The notes under the pieces are model-generated. The model saw only the letters and a program-made list of their open reading frames with translations. It made no database searches and had not been told where the DNA came from. Made by a program: the position numbers and the translations under genes. This document shows, piece after piece, positions 9,329 to 17,911 of a stretch of DNA of 64,000 bases (positions are counted from its first letter, which is position 1; each line of letters starts with the position of its first letter). The DNA is taken from positions 3,249,501 to 3,313,500 of the forward strand of contig NZ_RBXO01000001.1 in NCBI RefSeq assembly GCF_003634935.1, given 5' to 3'. The DNA is from Saccharothrix australiensis (GTDB lineage Bacteria; Actinomycetota; Actinomycetes; Mycobacteriales; Pseudonocardiaceae).

Positions 9329-10848
9329 CGGACGCCGTCCTCGGCCAGCAGCCGGTCCGCCAGCCGGTCGGCCAGCCCGGTCGCCGAGCGGTCGGGCCGG
9401 CGGGCGAGGACGCCGGGCGCCCCGCTGCCGGCGAGCGCGCGCACGAGGGCGCGGTGCAGCCCGGCGAGGTCGTCGGCGGCGCCCGCCGAGCGGTAGCGGC
9501 GCACGCCGGCGGCCAGCAGGACCCGCGGCGCGGATCGGGTGTCGATCGGCGTGAGCACGGGGTTCGCGCGGCCCAACTGGGCGGCCCACCTCTCGATGCG
9601 GCGTGGGTTCGACAGGACGTCCCGGTCGGCCAGCGAGCGTAGCGGGTACCCGGCGACGGGAAGGTCCAAAAGCGCGGACGCGATGCCCGGCAACGCCCGC
9701 GCGTGCGCCAACGCCCGCTCCCGCGCGGGCCCGCCCGACCCGGCGAGCCCGACGAGCCACCGCTCCGCCTCGGCCGCGCCGAACAGCGACCCGCCGCCGG
9801 CCCCGTCCGCCTCGGCCGCGCCGGACACCGCCCCGCCGCCGGCTCCTCCCACCGCACCCGTGCCGAACGCCGACCCGACGCCGGTCCCTCCCGCCGCGCC
9901 CGTGCCGAACGACGGCCACACCTGGGGTCCGGCGTCCAGCGCCCGCGCACCCCGCAGCACCTCGCCCAGCAGCGCGAGCCGCACCACCGGCGCGGGGTAC
10001 GCGCCGACCGGCCGCAGCAGGTGCCCGGTCGACCCGAACGCCAGCTCGCCCACCGCCCACCCGGCGGCCTCGCCGACCATCAGCACCGAGAACGCGTCGG
10101 CGAACACCTCGCCGCTCCACGTCGACCACTCCCGCCCGAGGCCCGGCGGAGCGGCGGACGCCAGGGCCTCCACCACCGGCACCGTCAGCCCCAGGTCGTG
10201 CTGCACGTGGTGGCCGGTCTCGTGGGCGGTGACGACCAGCCACCACGCCTCCCGCGTCGCGTTCTCCGGCAGGGCGACGAGGGGCACCGGCAGCTCCGCG
10301 ACGAACGCCGCCAACGGGTCGTCGCCGGCCACCCGGAAGTCGCTCGGCACCGGGCAGCGCCGCACGGAGTGCCCCGCGGACGCGCCGTCGACGAAGCACA
10401 GCGGACCGGTGGGCGGCGCGAGGTCCGCCGCGACGAACGGCTCCTGCCAGCAGCTGCGGGTGACCTCGTCGGCGGCCCGCAGCAGCCCGGCGTGCGGCCG
10501 GCCGTCGAGCCGCTGGTCGTACTTCTCCGCGTACCACTCGAACAGGCCGCGCACGAGGGACACCCGGCCGTCCAGCCGGCGGCACCGCTCGTAGCACTCG
10601 CCGGGGTCGGCGACCGGCGTCGCCGACGCCTCCGCGAGCCGGTCGAGCATCCGCAGCAGCACGGTCTCCAGCACGTCGAAGTGCCCGGTGAACCGCCGGA
10701 ACGCCCGGTCCGCGCGCCGCTCGGCGAACCACCGCCCGATCCGGGAGCGCAGCGCGGCGAGGGCGTCCGCGCTGCGCCGCAGCCGGACCGGCACCGGGTC
10801 CGGGCCGATGTCCCACGGTGTCGGCGGGGCCGTTCGCTGACCGTCCAT
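9325..10848 (-). CDS. HEXXH zinc metallopeptidase-like protein, first gene of the operon
   Basis: 507 residues from ATG 10848; the open frame extends upstream but has no better start. It contains HETGHH (His209, Glu210, His213) and, 34 residues later, GEVFADAF with Glu247, the layout of a gluzincin-type zinc site. There is no signal peptide, so it is expected to act in the cytoplasm. Residues near 335-395 are a low-complexity Gly/Ala-rich insert with repeated FGTGA and GAAEA elements, and likely unstructured. It heads a four-gene chain in which every junction is a 4-base stop/start overlap. A role as a protease effector or as a zymogen cleaved by the CHAT partner is plausible but unproven. 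Confidence 0.75.
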   Translation of the reverse strand: MDGQRTAPPTPWDIGPDPVPVRLRRSADALAALRSRIGRWFAERRADRAFRRFTGHFDVLETVLLRMLDRLAEASATPVADPGECYERCRRLDGRVSLVRGLFEWYAEKYDQRLDGRPHAGLLRAADEVTRSCWQEPFVAADLAPPTGPLCFVDGASAGHSVRRCPVPSDFRVAGDDPLAAFVAELPVPLVALPENATREAWWLVVTAHETGHHVQHDLGLTVPVVEALASAAPPGLGREWSTWSGEVFADAFSVLMVGEAAGWAVGELAFGSTGHLLRPVGAYPAPVVRLALLGEVLRGARALDAGPQVWPSFGTGAAGGTGVGSAFGTGAVGGAGGGAVSGAAEADGAGGGSLFGAAEAERWLVGLAGSGGPARERALAHARALPGIASALLDLPVAGYPLRSLADRDVLSNPRRIERWAAQLGRANPVLTPIDTRSAPRVLLAAGVRRYRSAGAADDLAGLHRALVRALAGSGAPGVLARRPDRSATGLADRLADRLLAEDGVR

Positions 10849-11030
10849 CGACTTCTCAGTCGGTGGACCGCCACGTTCGGTTACAGCCCTGAATCCGCCG
10901 AACGGGTGATCTTCGAGGGCGGCCCTCCGTCGCGCGCCGGCGGGGCTCCGGTACGCCGGGCCCGGCGGGAAGTCCGCGCGCCGGGCCCGGCGCAAGCCAG
11001 TGGCCGAAGGCCGGTGAACGAAAAGCCGCA

Positions 11031-11086
11031 GCCGGAAGGCGGTGGGCGGAAGGCGGTGGCCGGAAGGCGGTGGGCGGAAGGCTCAG
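11031..11086. repeat. Four tandem 14-bp units at a gene end
   Basis: Units read gccggaaggcggtg, ggcggaaggcggtg, gccggaaggcggtg and ggcggaaggctcag, so three are near-identical and the fourth runs into the stop codon of the deacetylase gene (11083-11085). The array lies between two minus-strand genes and is not palindromic. Confidence 0.8.
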
Positions 11087-12141
11087 TACGCGAACACCCG
11101 GTCGGCGAACCGCTGCGCCGGCTGGACGCCACCGCCCGACGGGTACGCGATCCGGTCCGCCACGCCGTCGGACGTGTACCGCGTCGCCGGGTTCGCGGCC
11201 AGGTGGTCCAGCCACGTGGTGGAGCCGTACTTGGCCTCGTCGCCGGACGCGTCCTGGGAGCGGATGCGCGGCACGCTCGCCGGGTCGAAGTCCGCCGCGT
11301 ACGGCGACGGCGCGGGACCCGCGCCCACCAGCAGCACGCAGGTGTGCTCGTAGGACGTGCCGTCGGCCGCGCCGCGCAGCGCGAGCGAGCCGTCGGTGGG
11401 CCGCGCGCCGAACGGCAGCGCGAGGCTCTGCACCGCGTACCCCGGCAGCGCGGCCTGGATCTCCCGCTGCCCCGCCGCGATGGCCTGCTGCACCTCGGTG
11501 TCGCCCGCCGCGGACAGGTTCGTGTGCTGCCGCGTGTGGTTGCCGACCTCGAACCCGTTGTCCCGCAGCCACGGCAGCACGCCCGCGCCGTCGGACGTGC
11601 CGAACGGGGCGGCGTTGACGTACACGCTCGCGACCGGTCGGAAGCCGGGGTGCCGCGAGGCGACGTCGAGCAGGATGGCGATCGCCGAACCGGCCGCCGG
11701 TCGCCCGTCCGGCCCGAGGGTGAGCTGGGTCGGGTCGCCGTCGTCGAAAGTCAACACGACCGGGTGACGTCCGGCCGGGATGTCGATGCGGCCGGTGGCG
11801 TACTCGGTCGCCGTCACCGGCACGTAGCCCTCGTTCGCGAGGCGTTCCAGCTCGGCGCGGAACGCGTCCGGCGTCCGGTCGTAGACCGAGGTCGGCTCCG
11901 CCACGAACCGGTGGTACATCAGGACCGGGACCTGGCCCAGCTCGTTCGCGCCGACCGCGGCGGCGTCCGGTGCGGCGGAGGCGGACCGGCCCGCGGGCTG
12001 CGCGGAACTCGCGGTGCCGTCGGGGGGTGGTCCGGGCGCGGGCGCGTCGGCGGCGGGCTGCGCGCCGCACGCGCAGCAGACGGCCGCCGCGAGGGCGATG
12101 GCGGAGGGGGCGCGGCGGGTGCGCGGTCGTGGGCTCTTCAC
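11083..12141 (-). CDS. Exported polysaccharide deacetylase (NodB-like, CE4), probable lipoprotein
   Basis: 352 residues from GTG 12141, chosen because a positively charged, hydrophobic export signal starts immediately (VKSPRPRTRRAPSAIALAAA) and ends in a Cys-rich CCACG that could act as a lipobox. A Pro/Ala-rich linker precedes the NodB domain. Visible motifs are VLMYHRF, the metal-binding TFDDG with both aspartates, NHTRQH (histidine metal ligands) and LPFG. Such enzymes remove N-acetyl groups from cell-wall or exopolysaccharide sugars outside the membrane. The neighbouring divergent genes also encode secreted hydrolases, so this is a small envelope-remodelling group. Confidence 0.88.
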   Translation of the reverse strand: MKSPRPRTRRAPSAIALAAAVCCACGAQPAADAPAPGPPPDGTASSAQPAGRSASAAPDAAAVGANELGQVPVLMYHRFVAEPTSVYDRTPDAFRAELERLANEGYVPVTATEYATGRIDIPAGRHPVVLTFDDGDPTQLTLGPDGRPAAGSAIAILLDVASRHPGFRPVASVYVNAAPFGTSDGAGVLPWLRDNGFEVGNHTRQHTNLSAAGDTEVQQAIAAGQREIQAALPGYAVQSLALPFGARPTDGSLALRGAADGTSYEHTCVLLVGAGPAPSPYAADFDPASVPRIRSQDASGDEAKYGSTTWLDHLAANPATRYTSDGVADRIAYPSGGGVQPAQRFADRVFAY

Positions 12142-12268
12142 CCGTCGATGGTGGCGCGGAACGGCGGTGTCAGCAGGGGATACCCACCTTCGGATGACCC
12201 CGCGTTTGCGGCGCCGCGCCACGGGCTAGTCGCTGCTTGACTGTTCCGGACCCAGATAGGAGCCCACG

Positions 12269-13846
12269 GTGCCGGATTCACCACTCAAGGCGAAACGCGT
12301 GCTCATCCCGGTGGTCGCGGTGGCCGTGCTGCTGGTCGTGGCGGGCGTGGTCACCACGATCGTGCACACCCGCGACGTCAGCCTGGCGGTGGCCGACCTC
12401 GCCGACGGGACCAGCATCACGCCCTCCGACGTCGAGCAGGTGTCGATCACCGCGGCGGACCCGGCCGAGCTGCACGGCGTCTCGGTCCAGGTGGACGGGC
12501 GGCCGGTCGAGGTGCGGCAGGTCGAAGGCCGGATGACGCTGGCCGGCATGAAGCTGGCGGAAGGCCCGCACACGCTGTCGGTGCGCGTGCCGAACCTGCT
12601 GCCGTGGCTGCCGGACACGTCGGTCGACCGGGCGTTCACGGTGGACGCCACACCGCCCGCGGTGGAGGTCGAGTCGGCGGAGGCGAAGTCGCCGCGCGGT
12701 CCGCTCACCGTGCGCGGCACCGCCGACGGCGCGGACTCGGTGCGGGTGGGCGACCAGCGCGTGCCGGTGCGCGACGGCCGGTTCGAGGCGACGCTCGACT
12801 CGGTGCCCGCGCAGCTGAAGGTGCGGGCCGACGACAGCGCGGGCAACGCGACGGAGCGCGACGTCACCGTCAAGGTCACCCACCCGGGTATGCGCGCGGT
12901 CCACATGAGCGCTTCCGCGTGGGCGACGGAGTCGCTGCGCGAACCGGTGCTGGCGATGGCGCGCGAGCGCCGCATCGACACCATCCAGCTCGACATCAAG
13001 GACGAGAGCGGCGAGATCGGCTACGAGTCGCAGGTGCCGCTGGCCAGGCAGGTCGGCGCGACCCGCAACCACTACGACGCCCGCGCCACGCTGGACGAGC
13101 TGCACCGCATGGGCCTCCGGGTGGTCGGGCGGCTGGTGGCGTTCCGCGACCCGGTGCTGGGCAGGGCCTCGTGGGAGTCCGGCGCGCGCGACCGGCTCAC
13201 GCAGAACACCTCCGGCGCGCCCTGGTCGGCGCACTACGGCGAGTTCGCGTTCACCAACTTCGCGAACCAGGAGGTGCGGGGCTACAACATCGCGATCGCC
13301 GAGGAGGCGGCGCGGCTCGGGTTCGACGACATCCTGTACGACTACGTGCGCCGCCCGGACGGCCCGGTGGGCCAGATGGTGTTCCCCGGCCTGACCACGA
13401 CGCCCGAGCAGTCCATCGTGGACTTCGTGAAGGACAGCCGGGCGGCGGTCCGCCCGCACGGCGCGTACCTCGGCGCGTCGGTGTTCGGGATAGCGGCGCA
13501 CAGCCCGACCGACGTCGCCCAGGACATCCCGGCGATGGCCCCGCACGTCGACTACGTCTCGCCGATGGTGTACCCGTCGCACTGGGGCCCCGGCGAGTAC
13601 GGGGTGGACAACCCCAACGCCCGGCCGTACGACATCGTGCGGGCGTCGGTGGCGAACTTCGTGGAGCTGACGAAGTCCGGCAGCACGACGGTCATCCCGT
13701 GGCTCCAGGCGTTCTCGATGGGGCACAACTACGGTCCGGGCGAGATCCAGGCGCAGGTGGCGGCCTCCAGGGACGCCGGGGTGCCGTCGTTCCTGCTGTG
13801 GAACGCGGCCTGCACCTACGGCTCGTCGGGGCTGGAGCCCGCATGA
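12269..13846 (+). CDS. Membrane-anchored putative glycoside hydrolase (DUF4015-type)
   Basis: 525 residues from GTG 12269 with aggag just upstream. One N-terminal membrane anchor (about residues 11-32) is followed by two Ig-like beta regions (about 50-210), then a TIM-barrel-like domain starting near VRAVHMSA and containing LDIKDESG, FDDILYDYVRRP, YVSPMVYPSHW and IPWLQAF. These match the family annotated as putative glycoside hydrolases related to GH13-like barrels. The acidic residues in LDIKDESG and DDILYDY are likely catalytic or binding. The TGA overlaps the next ATG as ATGA, so the DUF3152 gene is co-translated. The substrate is unknown but probably envelope glycan. Confidence 0.8.
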   Translation: MPDSPLKAKRVLIPVVAVAVLLVVAGVVTTIVHTRDVSLAVADLADGTSITPSDVEQVSITAADPAELHGVSVQVDGRPVEVRQVEGRMTLAGMKLAEGPHTLSVRVPNLLPWLPDTSVDRAFTVDATPPAVEVESAEAKSPRGPLTVRGTADGADSVRVGDQRVPVRDGRFEATLDSVPAQLKVRADDSAGNATERDVTVKVTHPGMRAVHMSASAWATESLREPVLAMARERRIDTIQLDIKDESGEIGYESQVPLARQVGATRNHYDARATLDELHRMGLRVVGRLVAFRDPVLGRASWESGARDRLTQNTSGAPWSAHYGEFAFTNFANQEVRGYNIAIAEEAARLGFDDILYDYVRRPDGPVGQMVFPGLTTTPEQSIVDFVKDSRAAVRPHGAYLGASVFGIAAHSPTDVAQDIPAMAPHVDYVSPMVYPSHWGPGEYGVDNPNARPYDIVRASVANFVELTKSGSTTVIPWLQAFSMGHNYGPGEIQAQVAASRDAGVPSFLLWNAACTYGSSGLEPA

Positions 13847-14664
13847 GACCGGTTCCCGTGGTGGTCCACCTGACCGGCCTGTGCCTGGCCGTGACGACGG
13901 TGGTCGCGCTGGAGCTCGGCGCGGCGGCGCCGTCGCCCGGCGAGGTGACGCTGCCCGGACCGGCCACGGGCGGCGCCACCGCGGGCGGACCGACGACGGG
14001 GAGCGGACCGACGACGGGGAGCGCGCCGGCGCGGGAGAGCGAGCCGCGACCGGCCGGGGTGCGGGTCGCGGACCTGCCGCCGGGCCCGGAGTTCCCCCGG
14101 CACGGCACGGGCACGTGGCGGGTCGTGCCGGGAGGCATCGGCACGACCGGCGTCCAGTACTCGGTGGAGGTCGAGGAGGGCGTCACGGTGCCCCAGGGCG
14201 ACGACTCGTTCGCGGCGGTGGTGGACTTCGCGCTGGCCCACCCGCGCGGCTGGTCGCGCGTCCAGCGGTTCCGCCGGGTCGCCGCCGGGGGCGAGCCGGA
14301 GCTGCGGGTCCGGCTCACGTCGCAGGACACGGCGCGGCGGTTGTGCGGCGTCGAGCTGCCCTACGACACGTCGTGCCGGATCGGGGACAGCGTGTACCTC
14401 AGCGCCGCGCGGTGGTTCCGGGGCGCGCACGCCTACGGCGGTGAGCTGCGGGCCTACCGGACCTACCTGGTCAACCACGAGGTCGGCCACTTCCTCGGCC
14501 ACGGGCACGTGCCGTGCCCGGCGGACGGCGCGCCGGCGCCGGTGATGATGCAGCAGACGCTGAGCACGGCGAACGACGAGCTGGCCGCCATCACCGCCGG
14601 GGTGGACCAGGGCGTGGTGATCACGGCCGACGGCAAGGCGTGCACCGCCAACCCGTGGCCCTGA
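13843..14664 (+). CDS. Secreted DUF3152 metzincin-like metalloprotease
   Basis: 273 residues from ATG 13843 (ATGA overlap with the gene upstream). A signal peptide or anchor lies at about residues 5-28. A Gly/Thr/Pro-rich linker follows, with an exact repeat of TTGSGP/TTGSAP-type units. The C-terminal domain holds the metzincin zinc motif HEVGHFLGHGH (HEXXHXXGXXH) and a following methionine segment VMMQQT that fits the Met-turn. Cysteine pairs around it (CGVELPYDTSC, VPCPA, KACTA) probably form disulphides. DUF3152 proteins are common actinobacterial exported proteins of unknown target. Confidence 0.85.
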   Translation: MRPVPVVVHLTGLCLAVTTVVALELGAAAPSPGEVTLPGPATGGATAGGPTTGSGPTTGSAPARESEPRPAGVRVADLPPGPEFPRHGTGTWRVVPGGIGTTGVQYSVEVEEGVTVPQGDDSFAAVVDFALAHPRGWSRVQRFRRVAAGGEPELRVRLTSQDTARRLCGVELPYDTSCRIGDSVYLSAARWFRGAHAYGGELRAYRTYLVNHEVGHFLGHGHVPCPADGAPAPVMMQQTLSTANDELAAITAGVDQGVVITADGKACTANPWP

Positions 14665-14821
14665 GCCACTTCCCGCCCGGAGGCCGCCCCGCGGTGGCCG
14701 TCCGGTTCGGACCGAGCCGGCTCCGCCCGCCTCGCGGTGCCCGCCTCGCGGTGCCCGCTCTGCCGTTCCCGGCCCGGCTGGCTCCCCACCCCAGCGCGCC
14801 GACACCCCGCGTGCGACCGGC

Positions 14822-16207
14822 CTACCCGCGAACGGGCGCCACGAGGTCCGAGGCGGGGTGCGCCTCCGCCATGAGCGTGACCACGTCCGCACCGGCGCGC
14901 ACGCGGGCGCGGCGGCGGAACCGGGTGCCGGACCAGGTGCGCGGCCCGTGCCCGTGACCGGCGGGTACGGCCGGGTGGCCGGTCGGGGCGGGCACCGGGC
15001 GCGGCCGGCGCAGGACCCGGTGCGCGAGCGCGGCGCGGCGCTGGTGGGGCGCGGCGAAGACGGTCGCCGCGAGCACCGTCGCGATCAGCGTGAGCGTGCC
15101 CGCCAGCACCAGCGTCTCCGGCGCGCCGATCCGCTCGCACAGCCAGCCCAGCAGCGGCGCGCCGACCGCGCCCGCCGCCGCGCCGACGGAGGAGTTGACC
15201 GCGAGCAGCCTGCCGCGCATCCCGTCGGTCGAGTCGAGCTGGAGCCGGGTGCTCATGGTCGTGTCGATCACCACCGCGCCGGCCGCGATCGGCACCAGCA
15301 CCAGCGCGAACCCGAGCGCGCCGGGCACCAGCCCGCCCGCCGCCTGGAGCACGCTGGTCACCCCGGCCACCACCAGCAGCAGCCGGACCGTCAGCGCCCG
15401 CCGCAGCGACGCCGCCAGCCCGCCGAGCACGGTGCCGACGGCGAACACCGTGGACAGCACGCCGTACCCGGCCGCGCTGTCGCTCATCGCGGCCATCGTG
15501 ACCTGGTAGTTGCGCCCGAGGCTGGACAGCACGAACCCGAGCGCGAACAGCAGCAGCAACCGGCCGGACGCGCCGATGTAGCGCAGGCCCGCCCGCACGC
15601 CCGCCTGCTCCGCCGTGCTGACCGCCAGCGGGTGCAGCTCGCCCACCCGCACCGTCATGACGGCCGCGATCACGGCCAGGAAGCTGACGGCGTTGACGAG
15701 GAACAGCACGGGCGCGCCGAGCGCCGCCGCCAGCACGGCGGCGCTGCTCATGCCCAGGATGCGGCCGGTGGAGTTGAGGATCGAGCCGAACGCGAGGGCG
15801 TTGCCCAGGTCCTCCCGCGCCACGACCTGGCCGCCGAACCGGCCCAGCGCCGGGCCGTCGAACACCGACACCAGCCCGGCGGCGGCGGTCAGCGCGAACA
15901 CCGCCGTGATCGGCGCGTGCAGCCAGACCACCAGGGCCAGCGCCGCGGCGAGCACGGCGTGCAGCGACTGGCAGACGAGGATGACGCGGCGGACCGGCAC
16001 GCGGTCGGCCACGGCGCCCGCCCACGGGCCGAGCAGGACCGACGGCAGGGTGCCGACGAGCACGGACAGCCCGACGGACGCGGCGGAGCCGGTGCGGTCC
16101 ATGACCACCCAGTTGAGGCCGATCAACTGCATCCACGCGCCGGTCACCGACACGAGGTCGGCGAAAGCCCAGCGACGGTAGTTTCGGCCGCGCAGCACGC
16201 GGAACAT
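14822..16207 (-). CDS. MFS transporter
   Basis: 461 residues; ATG 16207 is chosen because agggag sits five bases upstream. The sequence has about 12 hydrophobic segments, with the MFS loop motif ADRVPVRR after helix 2 and a second-half equivalent. It resembles the MFS_3/enterobactin-exporter-like subgroup found in actinomycetes. The last 70 residues form an Arg/Pro-rich cytoplasmic tail. No adjacent biosynthetic genes reveal a substrate; it stands alone between a convergent secreted-protease gene and a long non-coding stretch. Drug or metabolite efflux is the likely role. Confidence 0.82.
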   Translation of the reverse strand: MFRVLRGRNYRRWAFADLVSVTGAWMQLIGLNWVVMDRTGSAASVGLSVLVGTLPSVLLGPWAGAVADRVPVRRVILVCQSLHAVLAAALALVVWLHAPITAVFALTAAAGLVSVFDGPALGRFGGQVVAREDLGNALAFGSILNSTGRILGMSSAAVLAAALGAPVLFLVNAVSFLAVIAAVMTVRVGELHPLAVSTAEQAGVRAGLRYIGASGRLLLLFALGFVLSSLGRNYQVTMAAMSDSAAGYGVLSTVFAVGTVLGGLAASLRRALTVRLLLVVAGVTSVLQAAGGLVPGALGFALVLVPIAAGAVVIDTTMSTRLQLDSTDGMRGRLLAVNSSVGAAAGAVGAPLLGWLCERIGAPETLVLAGTLTLIATVLAATVFAAPHQRRAALAHRVLRRPRPVPAPTGHPAVPAGHGHGPRTWSGTRFRRRARVRAGADVVTLMAEAHPASDLVAPVRG

Positions 16208-16813
16208 CAAAGCTCCCTGGAGAAAAGAACCGGGCGCGTCGACGGGCCCGTGCGAACTGCTCAACATTAGGCGTCGCTTTCCGGGGAACGTGCTTGTCGA
16301 TCAGGTGAAACTGTTCACGTAACGCACCGTGCGGTCAGCGCTTCGCGCCGCCTTTCCCGCAGGTCGGCAAGCCGCGAGTCGCGGTGGGGAGCGTGGGTCG
16401 GAATGGTGGTGAGGGCGCGGATCGCCCATTCCGGGACCGGTTCTCCGGGTAGTGGGAAAGCGATGATCACGGATTCGGGTGGGCCGGGGGAACGGCGCGC
16501 GGGGGCGGTGGCCGGGCGGCGGAGAAGCGCTGCGACGGGGGGAGCGCCGTGCCGGAGAAGTGCCGAGGCGGGCCGGTGGGGCGGCGTGCGGCCGGGCGGC
16601 TGAGGAGTGCGGCTGAGGAGTGCGGCTGAGGAGTGCGGCGGCGGGGAGCGCCGCGCTGCACGGGAAGGGATCACCGGGCCCAGCGCGGGCGCTGGGTGAT
16701 TCAACGGCACCGCGCCGGACCCGGCCGAGCCGCCGCAGCGGCTCTACCGCGCTGACACGTGCGCACGGTAAGTCATGACTACCCGAACGAGTGGAGATCC
16801 ACACCTGTGGTGT
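16208..16813. other. 600-base non-coding region with a possible gene remnant
   Basis: It contains the promoter side of the MFS gene and the end of the STAS gene. On the minus strand about 16315-16480 encodes a short plausible peptide (FPLPGEPVPEWAIRAL and an Arg-rich end), with more A/T at third positions than neighbours. It may be a fragment of a former gene; no family was recognised. A three-unit tandem repeat lies at 16598-16636. Confidence 0.4.
16598..16636. repeat. Three tandem copies of a 13-bp unit
   Basis: The unit ggctgaggagtgc is repeated exactly three times in non-coding DNA. It looks like a small slippage array. Confidence 0.85.
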
Positions 16814-17206
16814 TCATGAACCCGAACCGGGCGCGGGCACCCCCGGCCGCGCGTCGAGGGCGTCGGCTCGGGACGCGTACACGTCGAGGGTGCTCGCCAC
16901 GCCGGTCACCTGGAGGGGCCGCAGCACCGCCCGCTGGTCGGCCACGACGGCGAACCGGACACCGAGCCGCTCGGCCTTCTGGCTGGCCGCCACCAGCGCC
17001 GAGATGCCCGGCGAGCCGAAGAACGTGACCTCGCTGAGGTCGACCACGAGCGCGCTGGGCCGGGCGTCGAGCCTGCCGAGCACCTCGTTCCGGGGACTGC
17101 ACGCCGGTGCCATGTCCACGTCGCCCGCCACGCAGACGACGACCGCGTCGCCGACCACGGTCGTCTCGATCCTGACGGGTCCACCCCTGTTGAGCCGGTC
17201 GTCCAC
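16814..17206 (-). CDS. STAS-domain anti-sigma-factor antagonist
   Basis: 130 residues from GTG 17206 with gggagg about six bases upstream. The single STAS domain is like SpoIIAA/RsbV: beta strands VVVCVAGDVD, LVVDLSEVTFFGSPGIS, and the end RPLQVTGV. Ser65 lies at the phosphorylated serine position, although the usual D-S-S/T-G is here G-S-P-G. Such proteins bind an anti-sigma kinase when unphosphorylated and release a stress sigma factor. No kinase is adjacent; the MEDS/HATPase proteins at 28-30 kb are possible partners by inference. Confidence 0.85.
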   Translation of the reverse strand: MDDRLNRGGPVRIETTVVGDAVVVCVAGDVDMAPACSPRNEVLGRLDARPSALVVDLSEVTFFGSPGISALVAASQKAERLGVRFAVVADQRAVLRPLQVTGVASTLDVYASRADALDARPGVPAPGSGS

Positions 17207-17421
17207 GAGAAACCTCCCGCTTCCGAGCCACCGAACGCAGGCTGGCTGCTCAACCGGACCGCTCGGCCGACGTCACGACGTCAAACGCAGTGAAGGGCTC
17301 CACCATACGCCCGCCCCACCGCCATCCACAATCAGTGAAGAGGTTACTACTCTTGGTGACAAGACCGTGTCACGGTCGGGTGTCGCGGCACCCCACCGTG
17401 CGGTGCCGGCGCCGGGCCCGG

Positions 17422-17814
17422 TCACCCGATGCCCTGCTGCTCCACCCCGACCTCGACCTCGACCGCCACCACCGGGCGCAGGCTGACCAGCGAGGGCCTG
17501 CCCTCGGCGTCGAACTCGATGACGCCGGACTGCCCGGTCGTCAGCGCCCGGTCGATCTCGGCGAGCATCTCCAGCATCACCTGCTCGGCGCGCTCCAGGC
17601 TCTCGGCGTGGGTGATCACGTACTCGTGCGCCCGGCCCCGCTGGCCGTCGGCGTCGCCGTGGAGCTGGACCACGATGCCGTACGGCAGCGGCGGGTCCGG
17701 GGTCAGCAGCAGCGCCGCGCCCACCCGCAGGAGCAGGTCGGCGCGCACCAGGCCGCGGTCGTAGGTCGGCAGCCACACCTGGGGCGTGGCGACCGGCACG
17801 GTGCTCCTGCTCAT
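17422..17814 (-). CDS. Hypothetical protein, 130 residues
   Basis: ATG 17814 is taken as start, although a GTG three codons upstream (17823) is also open and neither has a clear Shine-Dalgarno. The protein has strands such as VWLPTYDRGLVRADLLLRV and YGIVVQLHGDADG, then a helix with regularly spaced Glu/Leu, ending in a Val-rich strand. No signal peptide, membrane segment or known motif was seen. It lies downstream of the inorganic-carbon operon on the same strand. Function unknown. Confidence 0.65.
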   Translation of the reverse strand: MSRSTVPVATPQVWLPTYDRGLVRADLLLRVGAALLLTPDPPLPYGIVVQLHGDADGQRGRAHEYVITHAESLERAEQVMLEMLAEIDRALTTGQSGVIEFDAEGRPSLVSLRPVVAVEVEVGVEQQGIG

Positions 17815-17911
17815 GATCACCACTGTAAGAGCCGACCCGCCGAGGGGGACTGCCGACGACCGGGAGACCCCCGGATCGAGTGAGACCGGTTCGGGTGGTC
17901 GACGGTGCCGG

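Noticed and set aside
16814-17206. Loss of the phosphoacceptor in the STAS protein
   Set aside because: The motif G-S-P-G differs from D-S-S-G, but Ser65 aligns with the phosphorylated first serine, so the site appears kept.
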